A stretch of 6,779 bases of DNA from Candidatus Latescibacterota bacterium (lineage in GTDB: Bacteria > Latescibacterota > 4484-107): assembly GCA_030613045.1 (NCBI GenBank), contig JAUWMS010000135.1:1-6779 (forward strand). Reading direction: 5' to 3'. Below, one piece after another: positions 1 to 4,830 of this stretch (positions are counted from its first letter, which is position 1; every line of letters starts with the position of its first letter). The position numbers and the translations under genes are program-made. Below the pieces are notes generated by a model. It had not been told where the DNA came from. It did no database searches and worked only from the letters and a program-made list of their open reading frames with translations.

Positions 1-26
1 CCACTCACCAATCACCACTCACCAAC
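1..26. repeat. Heptameric tandem repeat just downstream of the acyltransferase stop
   Basis: Three 7-bp units lie in register on the + strand: actcacc (3-9), aatcacc (10-16) and actcacc (17-23). They begin 3 nt after the TAA stop of the acyltransferase gene (27-29) in the direction of transcription. The array may continue beyond the left edge of the window. Its reverse complement matches 5804-5824 at 20 of 21 bases, so the same block occurs in inverted orientation 5.8 kb away. Confidence 0.75.
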
Positions 27-905
27 TTACCTGGGCGAGCATTTCCACCTTCGATGCAGCCACAGCCATTGTTCGGGATAGCGGCGGATATAATGCTCCA
101 GGCGCTGAGTATAAAGCTGCGTCACCGCACGGACGCCTTCCGATCCGGGAGGAAACGTATCCGGATCCGGAAAACGTTCGAAAATCACCCGATGCCGGCC
201 TCCCGGTTGGCGCACGGAAAATCCCAGCACTATCGGGACGTCTCTTTTCAGAGCAATCGTCGCCGCCCCCTGGGGAGTCGAGGTGGGACGTCCGAAGAAA
301 TCCACGAAAATTCCCCGTCGGCCCGCGTTCTGATCCGAGATGATCGCAACGATTTCCCCTCGCGACAAAGCCCGGAGGACCTCTTTTACAGAGATTCCCA
401 CGCGGATCGGCTCCACCTGCACACATCGCCGGAATCGGTCCATCAGATCCCCCACGGCCGTGTTCCGCTGATTGGCCACCAGCCCGCGCACTGGATACCC
501 CTTATGCGCAATAGCCGCGGCCATCATCTCCCAATTTCCGAAGTGGCCGGAGACGAGCACAACCCCGTTTCCACGCTGCGCCGCTTCCTCTAAAACCTCC
601 GGGTGCTCCAGCGTGACCAATCGCTCGATCCGGCGCCCACTGAGCACCGGGAACCGGCAGAACTCGACGAGCATCTGACCGAAATGCCGATACACGCCCC
701 GCAGGATTCGTCGAAGCTCCGCTTCGTCCTTCTCCGTCCCCAAGGCCCGCCGAAGATTTTCCAGCGCCACCTTTCGCCGGTACCGCACCACGCGGCCCAT
801 GAAAAAACCCAATGCCCGACCCAACGTCAGCGTGGCCTCCAACGGAAGCGCGCATACGAGTCGGGAAAAGGCGACCAATAGTAGATATTCCAAACGAGAT
901 TTCAT
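27..905 (-). CDS. LpxL/HtrB-like lysophospholipid (lipid A) acyltransferase
   Basis: The product is a 292-residue membrane-associated acyltransferase of the LpxL/HtrB/LpxM family. Such enzymes move an acyl chain from acyl-ACP onto a lipid A precursor, or a related lipid, at the cytoplasmic face of the inner membrane. The N-terminus is hydrophobic (about residues 5-40, LEYLLLVAFSRL). The catalytic H-x4-E motif is seen in SGHFGNWE (His121, Glu126). It is followed by a conserved SDQN block (about 190-193), VDFFGRP and the C-terminal YPEQWLWLHRRWK signature. Length and motif order are normal for the family. The ATG at 903-905 is preferred over an in-frame TTG at 912-914: it gives the usual family N-terminus and has GGAC about 10 nt upstream, though the site is weak. 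A hairpin at 932-957 separates it from the PspC gene. The substrate cannot be decided between lipid A and another lipid. Confidence 0.93.
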   Translation of the reverse strand: MKSRLEYLLLVAFSRLVCALPLEATLTLGRALGFFMGRVVRYRRKVALENLRRALGTEKDEAELRRILRGVYRHFGQMLVEFCRFPVLSGRRIERLVTLEHPEVLEEAAQRGNGVVLVSGHFGNWEMMAAAIAHKGYPVRGLVANQRNTAVGDLMDRFRRCVQVEPIRVGISVKEVLRALSRGEIVAIISDQNAGRRGIFVDFFGRPTSTPQGAATIALKRDVPIVLGFSVRQPGGRHRVIFERFPDPDTFPPGSEGVRAVTQLYTQRLEHYIRRYPEQWLWLHRRWKCSPR

Positions 906-923
906 ACGGAGCAAAGTCCGTTC

Positions 924-957
924 ATAATAAATCGACCGCGAAAAACACAGCGGTCGA
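924..957 (-). terminator. Terminator-like hairpin upstream of the acyltransferase gene
   Basis: On the minus strand a perfect 8-bp GC-rich stem TCGACCGC/GCGGTCGA (957-950 paired with 939-932) encloses a 10-nt loop and is followed at once by TTTATTAT (931-924). This looks like an intrinsic terminator for the PspC gene, whose stop is 63 nt upstream. It ends only about 20 nt before the next ATG, so it could instead act as a leader hairpin or attenuator for the acyltransferase. The trailing T run is interrupted, which lowers confidence. Confidence 0.4.
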
Positions 958-991
958 AGCTCGGAGAATCGCGATCAGAAAAACCCTTCCG

Positions 992-1018
992 TCTGACTTC
1001 TGACTTCTGGCTTCTCAT
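992..1018. repeat. Heptameric tandem repeat directly 3' of the PspC gene stop
   Basis: Units on the + strand are tctgact (992-998), tctgact (999-1005), tctggct (1006-1012) and a partial tctca (1013-1017). The array starts 1-2 nt after the TAA stop at 1020-1022 in the direction of transcription. The unit is unrelated in sequence to the actcacc type, but has the same 7-bp period and the same position next to a stop codon. Confidence 0.7.
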
Positions 1019-1019
1019 C

Positions 1020-1346
1020 TTATATCCCCCGATCGTCGTAGTCGTCCGGAGCCGGCGCTTCGTCCAACACCATGGCAAACAGGAGGTACGCCCAGATTCC
1101 CAACCCTCCGGCGGGGATGGAAAAGAGAAAACACAGCCTCGGAATCCATGGATCCACCGCCCATTTATACGCCATCCCGGAACACACCCCAAGCAGAATC
1201 CCCTGATCCTTGATCTGCACCAAGGGACGCACAATTTCCCCGTCCTCCATCACCTTCTTCGCCTCCACGCCGCTCTTGCCACATCCCACGAAACTCACCA
1301 ACAACAGTGACGAGATGAGCATTAGACACACCGTCTTTCGGAACAT
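1020..1346 (-). CDS. PspC-domain lipoprotein (108 aa)
   Basis: This small protein has an N-terminal lipoprotein signal. It has basic residues at 3-4, a hydrophobic stretch at about 6-20 and a lipobox-like FVGC with Cys22 as the likely lipidation site. The -3 Phe is not the preferred Leu. Residues 24-46 are a short polar linker. Residues 47-95 match a PspC domain: GILLGVCSGMAYKWAVDPW, then a hydrophobic segment (about 71-93) ending VLDEAP, the usual end of this domain. The tail is acidic (DDYDD). PspC domains occur in envelope-stress and membrane-associated proteins, and the actual role here is unknown. The start is secure: ATG at 1344-1346 is preceded by AAGGAGGA (1354-1361) with 7-nt spacing. 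A lipid anchor combined with a membrane-spanning PspC segment is unusual. Confidence 0.85.
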   Translation of the reverse strand: MFRKTVCLMLISSLLLVSFVGCGKSGVEAKKVMEDGEIVRPLVQIKDQGILLGVCSGMAYKWAVDPWIPRLCFLFSIPAGGLGIWAYLLFAMVLDEAPAPDDYDDRGI

Positions 1347-1353
1347 AGCGCTG

Positions 1354-1361
1354 TCCTCCTT
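1354..1361 (-). promoter_or_regulatory. Strong Shine-Dalgarno site of the PspC lipoprotein gene
   Basis: AAGGAGGA on the minus strand lies 7 nt before the ATG at 1344-1346. It is the best ribosome binding site in the window and fixes the start of this short gene. It also shows that the organism uses the standard anti-Shine-Dalgarno sequence. Confidence 0.85.
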
Positions 1362-1366
1362 ATCTC

Positions 1367-1422
1367 ATTCACAATTCACAATTGTCCGTTACCTCTTGCT
1401 CATTGCTCATTGCTCATTGCCG
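1367..1422. repeat. Heptameric repeat array containing the stop codon of the ceramidase-like gene
   Basis: Read on the + strand in one 7-bp register: attcaca (1367), attcaca (1374), attgtcc (1381), gttacct (1388), cttgctc (1395), attgctc (1402), attgctc (1409) and attgccg (1416). The outer units are near identical and the middle ones have diverged. The array fills nearly all of the gap between the ceramidase-like gene and the PspC gene. It reaches into the former, encoding its last residues (NGNEQ) and its TGA stop at 1407-1409. Confidence 0.7.
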
Positions 1423-2753
1423 TTCACCGCACTCAGCATTGCCACCGCCTCCTCGACCACCACCCGATCCGCTCCCGGCGCCACCTTTGCCCAATCAGGC
1501 TCGTATCCCCCTTCCTCGTAAGCCTGGGCCGTGGGCACATAGCTCACCCCGTAATCGTTGGCGTACCCGATCACGAACGTGCGCCCGAACGGACTCCGCT
1601 CCTTGATCTCCAGACCGATCTCCGCAAAAATTTCCCCCGGAAGCATCACCAACGCCGTGTCTCCAACGGCGAGCACCTGCATCTCCGTAGCCATCCTCTG
1701 CTGGCTCAGATCCTCCTCGGATTGATGGGCAGCAAGCCCCTCGATCACCGAGACCCGATAGTGCGCGTGCATCAACTCCCATCGAAGCCGGCCCATGTGC
1801 TCCGGAAGTTCCCCGTCCCCGTATTGGCTCAGCAATACCTTTTTCTCCTCCACCACTTGCTTCGCCTCGTCCAACGGAGGAAACGCCTTTATGGGCAAGT
1901 GGATCAACCGCCGCTCCATCCGCAAAGCCTCCTCCGCAGAAGGCTCGATCTCCTGAAGCACATTGAGCGCCTCACCGGCCAGGACATTTCCCGACCGTTC
2001 CGCGGCCTCAAAGCTCCCCTTCCACTTGGGATTGATGTTCCCACAGCACCCGTTCGCAAACAGCACCGTGGCGTCTCCCAATATCCGCTCCAACGTGCGC
2101 ATCGCATAGCCCGGATAGTCCGCGGAGATCAAAAGATTATCCGCGCCCAAAACCACGGCGTGGCACGCATAGTTGACCAGCACCGCCAACGGTCGCCCAT
2201 CCGCTCGATCCACGCGCACGACCCCCACCTGAGGATCACGCACCCTCGACGGATCCGGCGCAATCGTCCCCACTTTCCCCGCCTCGTTCAGACGCCGCCG
2301 GTTCACGCCCACGTCCGCTTCGCCCGCACCGAAGCCGATCTTTGCCTCCTCCAACCGATCCGCCGCCATCAGCACCGCTCCGGCGATGGTCCGGGGAAGC
2401 AGTTTCGCCCACTCCCCTTCGATGTCCTCCTCCTCTTTCCGCTCCCAGAAAATCGGTGAGGTCCACATCGGCCCGGAATGCGTATGCGATCCGCACACCA
2501 TAACGTGCGCCCCCTCGATCCCCGTCCGCTCCTCTACGATCCTCCGAATCTCCTCCACGAACGTCCGATCCGGGCCCACAAAATCGCACGTGACCACCGC
2601 CACTTTCGTGCGTCCATCATCCAACACCAACGCCTTCGCAACCAGCTCGTCGTGAATCCCCCGACACCCCTCCTTCCGCGCTCCAAATCCTGCCTGAGCG
2701 ATCCCAACCGGCGGTGTGATATTCACCTTCGCCACACCTGCTTTCCATGCCAT
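1407..2753 (-). CDS. Neutral/alkaline ceramidase-fold protein, probably cytosolic
   Basis: The 448-residue product matches the N-terminal domain family of neutral/alkaline non-lysosomal ceramidases. It begins MAWKAGVAKVNITPPVG, the typical first strand of this fold, with no signal peptide, unlike secreted ceramidases. Putative zinc-ligand motifs are present: SHTHSGP (89-95), NYACHAVVLG (194-203, His198), PGEIFAEIG (372-380, Glu374) and YANDYGVSYVPT (397-408) followed by YEEGGYE. The canonical nucleophile motif GD-x-SPN appears here as GNINP (238-242), so the catalytic Ser is replaced by Asn. It is therefore probably a metal-dependent hydrolase of another amide or sugar-related substrate, not a proven ceramidase. 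The ATG at 2751-2753 is chosen because GGAGG sits 4 nt upstream. A longer in-frame reading to 2819 only translates AT-rich repeat DNA (NFLNFLKF). The last codons lie in a heptamer repeat. Confidence 0.88.
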   Translation of the reverse strand: MAWKAGVAKVNITPPVGIAQAGFGARKEGCRGIHDELVAKALVLDDGRTKVAVVTCDFVGPDRTFVEEIRRIVEERTGIEGAHVMVCGSHTHSGPMWTSPIFWERKEEEDIEGEWAKLLPRTIAGAVLMAADRLEEAKIGFGAGEADVGVNRRRLNEAGKVGTIAPDPSRVRDPQVGVVRVDRADGRPLAVLVNYACHAVVLGADNLLISADYPGYAMRTLERILGDATVLFANGCCGNINPKWKGSFEAAERSGNVLAGEALNVLQEIEPSAEEALRMERRLIHLPIKAFPPLDEAKQVVEEKKVLLSQYGDGELPEHMGRLRWELMHAHYRVSVIEGLAAHQSEEDLSQQRMATEMQVLAVGDTALVMLPGEIFAEIGLEIKERSPFGRTFVIGYANDYGVSYVPTAQAYEEGGYEPDWAKVAPGADRVVVEEAVAMLSAVNGNEQ

Positions 2754-2780
2754 AATGCCTCCGCGCCATAATGCCTCCGC
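2749..2780. repeat. Perfect 16-bp tandem duplication of the ribosome binding site and start codon
   Basis: The 16-mer gccataatgcctccgc occurs at 2749-2764 and again at 2765-2780 without a mismatch. On the minus strand each copy holds GGAGG, CATT and ATG: GGAGG at 2758-2762 with ATG at 2751-2753, and GGAGG at 2774-2778 with ATG at 2767-2769. Because 16 is not a multiple of three, the upstream ATG opens a different frame from the ceramidase-like protein. The gene thus has two equal initiation sites, of which only the downstream one is in frame. Confidence 0.85.
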
Positions 2781-2783
2781 ATC

Positions 2784-2975
2784 AAATTGCCTAAATTTCA
2801 AAAAATTCAAAAAATTCAAAAAGTGTCTATGCTTCTCACATTCGCTCGTACACCGCCAGAAGCGACTGAAGTCGCCACTACGAACTTTCAGAGCTTAGCG
2901 AAACCACACAAACTTCGTTGGAGGAGCATCAGACAATTTTGGCAATCTTTGAAATTTTTGAAATTTAGGCAATTT
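2784..2975. repeat. 192-bp element bounded by a 28-bp AT-rich inverted repeat
   Basis: The arms 2784-2811 and 2948-2975 are inverted copies of each other with 27 of 28 bases matching (outer end aaattgcc / ggcaattt). They enclose 136 bp. The arms are made of 9-bp tandem units: ttcaaaaaa at 2797 and 2806 with a variant at 2815 on the left, and tttgaaatt at 2948 and 2957 on the right. The enclosed DNA contains a REP-like palindrome (2862-2875) and no coding region that I can support. It fills most of the 228-bp gap between the aminotransferase stop and the ceramidase-like start. The structure resembles a MITE-like non-autonomous element, but no clear abutting target-site duplication is visible. 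Confidence 0.6.
2862..2875. repeat. REP-like palindrome
   Basis: gcgac-tgaa-gtcgc forms a 5-bp GC-rich stem with a TGAA loop, or a 6-bp stem with a 2-nt loop. With its flank (cgactgaagtcgccactac) it resembles a short palindromic repeat that I recall being dispersed in many bacterial intergenic regions. The family assignment is from memory. Only the palindrome is directly visible. It lies inside the AT-rich inverted repeat. Confidence 0.45.
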
Positions 2976-2981
2976 ACACCA

Positions 2982-4217
2982 TCACACCCTCAACGCCTCC
3001 CTCTCCTCCCACACCTTCCCGATGCCCTCCACCAGATCGTTGGTATCCGCCTCGGTTCCGAGAAGCACGGTCTGCGTGAACCACAACGACTCGGCGCACA
3101 CCTGCTCCACGTTCGGACACACGACCTTCGTGTAATCCATCTCCTTCCCGTAATACGGGCACGAAAGCGGACAGAACTTGGGGCCTTCCCCCTTGCGCTG
3201 GAAGAGCGGATTTTTATACAAGGGATGCGGGTAGCCCGACGACACCGGGATGCCTTCGGCATGCACGGCCTCGATGAACCGCTCCCGCGTGACCCCGTCC
3301 CAGGCTTGCGGTGCAAATCGGAAAGTGTATAAATGATACGACCGCCGGTTCGACGGGGAATCCTTCTGAAGCACCTCGATGCCGCCGACCTTCGCCAATC
3401 CTTCGTTCAGATGCTGTGCATTCCGCTGACGGATGGTCACCTGCTCATCGAGACGCTCCAACTGGCACAGCAACAGCGCAGCCTGAAACTCCGTGATCCG
3501 GTAGTTCCCGCCCAACAAATAATGCTCGTACCAGGGCGTATCTTTCCCCCGACCGCAATTGGTGTACGAGCGGCATCGATCCGCCAAGACTTCGTCGTTC
3601 GTCAGGATGATCCCGCCCTCCGCGGAGGTGATGTTTTTGCTGGCCTGGAAGCTGAAGCATCCCATATCGCCAATCGCGCCGACCTTCCGTCCTTTCCACT
3701 CGCTTCCCCACGCGTGGCACGCATCCTCGATCACCACCAGATCGTGCTCCTCCGCAATCGCCCCGATCTCGTCCATATCCGCCGGGAATCCCCCGAAGTG
3801 CACCGGAATGATCCCGCGCGTCTTCTCCGTGATCGCCTCCCGGATCCGCCCGGGGTCTATGCACAGCGTATCCCGGTCAATGTCCGCAAAGACCGGGACC
3901 GCGTTGGCCATCAGCACCGCACTCGCCGTTGCGAGGAAACTGTATGGGGGCACGATCACCTCGTCTCCGGCTCCGATGCCGGCGGCGGTCAGCGCGACCT
4001 GAAGCGCGACGGTCCCATTCACCACGGTGATCCCGAACCGGGCATCCTGATATGCCGCAAAGCGCTCCTCGAACGCTCGCACCTTCTCCCCATACCACCA
4101 TTTTCCGCTCTCCAATACTTCATTCAAGGCCTCCCGCTCGCACGCATCGTGCACCGGCCAGCCCGGAAACGACTCGGTCCGAACCGGGGATCCGCCGTGG
4201 AGTGCTAATTTCGACAT
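2982..4217 (-). CDS. DegT/DnrJ/EryC1/StrS family PLP-dependent aminotransferase
   Basis: The 411-residue product is a complete fold-type I aminotransferase of the sugar/cyclitol type (DegT/DnrJ/EryC1/StrS), which transfers an amino group, commonly from glutamate or glutamine, to a keto-sugar or keto-cyclitol. Visible signatures are LALHGGSPVR at 4-13, NGTVAL (67-72) for phosphate binding, VIEDACHAWGSEWKG with Asp165 near the PLP ring nitrogen, and FSFQASKNITSAEGG (188-202), where Lys194 is the Schiff-base lysine. GGNYRITEFQAAL (236-248) is the conserved dimer-interface segment. The N-terminus and QASKNIT motif recall scyllo-inosose and AHBA-synthase-like members, so an amino-cyclitol or amino-sugar product is possible but not shown. 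The ATG at 4215-4217 follows AAAGGAGA with 6-nt spacing. No other sugar-biosynthesis gene lies in the window. The stop is 6 nt from an AT-rich repeat. Confidence 0.94.
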   Translation of the reverse strand: MSKLALHGGSPVRTESFPGWPVHDACEREALNEVLESGKWWYGEKVRAFEERFAAYQDARFGITVVNGTVALQVALTAAGIGAGDEVIVPPYSFLATASAVLMANAVPVFADIDRDTLCIDPGRIREAITEKTRGIIPVHFGGFPADMDEIGAIAEEHDLVVIEDACHAWGSEWKGRKVGAIGDMGCFSFQASKNITSAEGGIILTNDEVLADRCRSYTNCGRGKDTPWYEHYLLGGNYRITEFQAALLLCQLERLDEQVTIRQRNAQHLNEGLAKVGGIEVLQKDSPSNRRSYHLYTFRFAPQAWDGVTRERFIEAVHAEGIPVSSGYPHPLYKNPLFQRKGEGPKFCPLSCPYYGKEMDYTKVVCPNVEQVCAESLWFTQTVLLGTEADTNDLVEGIGKVWEEREALRV

Positions 4218-4222
4218 GCTTT

Positions 4223-4249
4223 TCTCCTTTCTGCGTTATACTGAACGCA
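4223..4249 (-). promoter_or_regulatory. Ribosome binding site and adjoining palindrome upstream of the aminotransferase
   Basis: AAAGGAGA (4223-4230) is a clear Shine-Dalgarno site 6 nt before the ATG. Directly upstream, tgcgtt (4232-4237) and aacgca (4244-4249) form a 6-bp inverted repeat with a 6-nt spacer. On the minus strand this overlaps TATAAC (4240-4235), a possible -10 element. No convincing -35 is seen at 17 bp, and a start there would leave almost no leader. Operator or small hairpin are both possible. Confidence 0.4.
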
Positions 4250-4279
4250 CTTGAATTTACTGAGATAGTGGAAGGTAGT

Positions 4280-4310
4280 GATTTTCAAAGTCTCGGAGAC
4301 TTTGAAAATC
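4280..4310. repeat. Perfect 14-bp hairpin between the CLC and aminotransferase genes
   Basis: gattttcaaagtct (4280-4293) and agactttgaaaatc (4297-4310) are exact reverse complements with a 3-nt loop. No T run follows on either strand, so it is not a classical intrinsic terminator. It sits 95 nt after the CLC stop and 63 nt before the aminotransferase ATG. Outer flanks share a weakly inverted resemblance: 4360-4376 reads gcgtt-n-tataacg, and the reverse complement of 4234-4248 reads alike. It may therefore be the core of a larger decayed palindromic element. No gene is seen in the gap 4218-4404. Confidence 0.65.
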
Positions 4311-4404
4311 TAAAAACCCCGTTTCAGGCCGTCGAAGCCTACTTTCCTGGACTTTATCTGCGTTGGATATATAACGTTACGCCCAACTGTAGCTTACACC
4401 CCAA

Positions 4405-4830
4405 TCAACTCTGACTTAGCGTTGATTCTTCCCCCACCTCCTGCCCCTGGGCCGCCACCGCCGAGTATAAGCTAACCGATCCGGCGATCCACGAGCCGAT
4501 GAAGCCGCTGATCGCCACAGGAAGGATGTAGTTGACGTTAAACGTCTCCGCCGCAAAAAACATCATCGCCAGGGGGGCATGCGCCGCCGAGGCAAAAAAC
4601 GCCAGACATCCCACAATGGCAAAAAGCAGGGCATCGCCCCCGAAGACGTGCCCTACGATGCCTCCGAGAGCGGCGCCCACAAAAAAGGTAGGCATCACCA
4701 ATCCCCCGCTCGCCCCGGAGCCGATGGTGAAAGCCGTAGCCGCCACCTTCCCGATCAAGAGAACCCCCAGGACATACACACCAAGCATTCGGACATCCGA
4801 AAACAACCGGATTACGTCGTGGATCCCCAT
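4405..4830 (-). CDS. CLC chloride channel/transporter, C-terminal part (frameshifted)
   Basis: This frame carries the C-terminal third of the CLC protein. It has GSGASGGLVMPTFF (37-50 from the ATG at 4828-4830), corresponding to the anion-site GxFxP region with Leu-Val-Met in place of x-Phe-x. Further hydrophobic helices follow, including AIVGCLAFFASAAHAPLAM and the segment around 102-119. SLYSA at 120-124 contains a possible equivalent of the anion-coordinating tyrosine. The ATG has no good ribosome binding site (only GGGG directly before it). The frame stays open upstream through the G7 run, so this is more likely the continuation of 4812-5783 than a separate gene. Joined, the two parts give about 459 residues, a normal prokaryotic CLC core. 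No heptamer repeat lies next to this stop, unlike most genes here. Confidence 0.85.
   Translation of the reverse strand: MGIHDVIRLFSDVRMLGVYVLGVLLIGKVAATAFTIGSGASGGLVMPTFFVGAALGGIVGHVFGGDALLFAIVGCLAFFASAAHAPLAMMFFAAETFNVNYILPVAISGFIGSWIAGSVSLYSAVAAQGQEVGEESTLSQS

Noticed and set aside
903..914. TTG start at 914 for the acyltransferase
   Set aside because: The ATG three codons downstream gives the typical family N-terminus (MKSRLEYLLL) and better spacing to GGAC.
902..1234. Minus-strand reading of 110 aa spanning the PspC gene end
   Set aside because: It overlaps the PspC gene in another frame, runs through the heptamer repeat (RSQKSEV) and has no ribosome binding site.
1410..2459. Long open reading (349 aa) on the + strand opposite the ceramidase-like gene
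   Set aside because: It lies wholly antisense to a clear gene. The composition is rich in His, Arg, Pro and Leu, as expected of a GC-rich reverse frame, with no recognisable motif or ribosome binding site.
2754..2819. N-terminal extension of the ceramidase-like protein to a start at 2819
   Set aside because: It only translates the AT-rich 9-bp repeat (NFLNFLKF) and the duplicated start region. The ATG at 2753 has a good ribosome binding site and the family's normal N-terminus.
2976..2984. catca at 2780-2784 and 2980-2984 as a target-site duplication of the 192-bp element
   Set aside because: The right copy is separated from the arm by 4 nt and the left copy overlaps the arm by a base, so the two do not abut the element symmetrically.
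3333..4208. Open reading (291 aa) on the + strand opposite the aminotransferase
   Set aside because: It is antisense to a gene with intact catalytic motifs, and its Arg/His/Pro-rich sequence shows no domain.
4280..4310. Intrinsic terminator of the CLC gene
   Set aside because: The stem is perfect, but the minus strand continues with CACTACC rather than a T run, so it is listed as a hairpin repeat instead.
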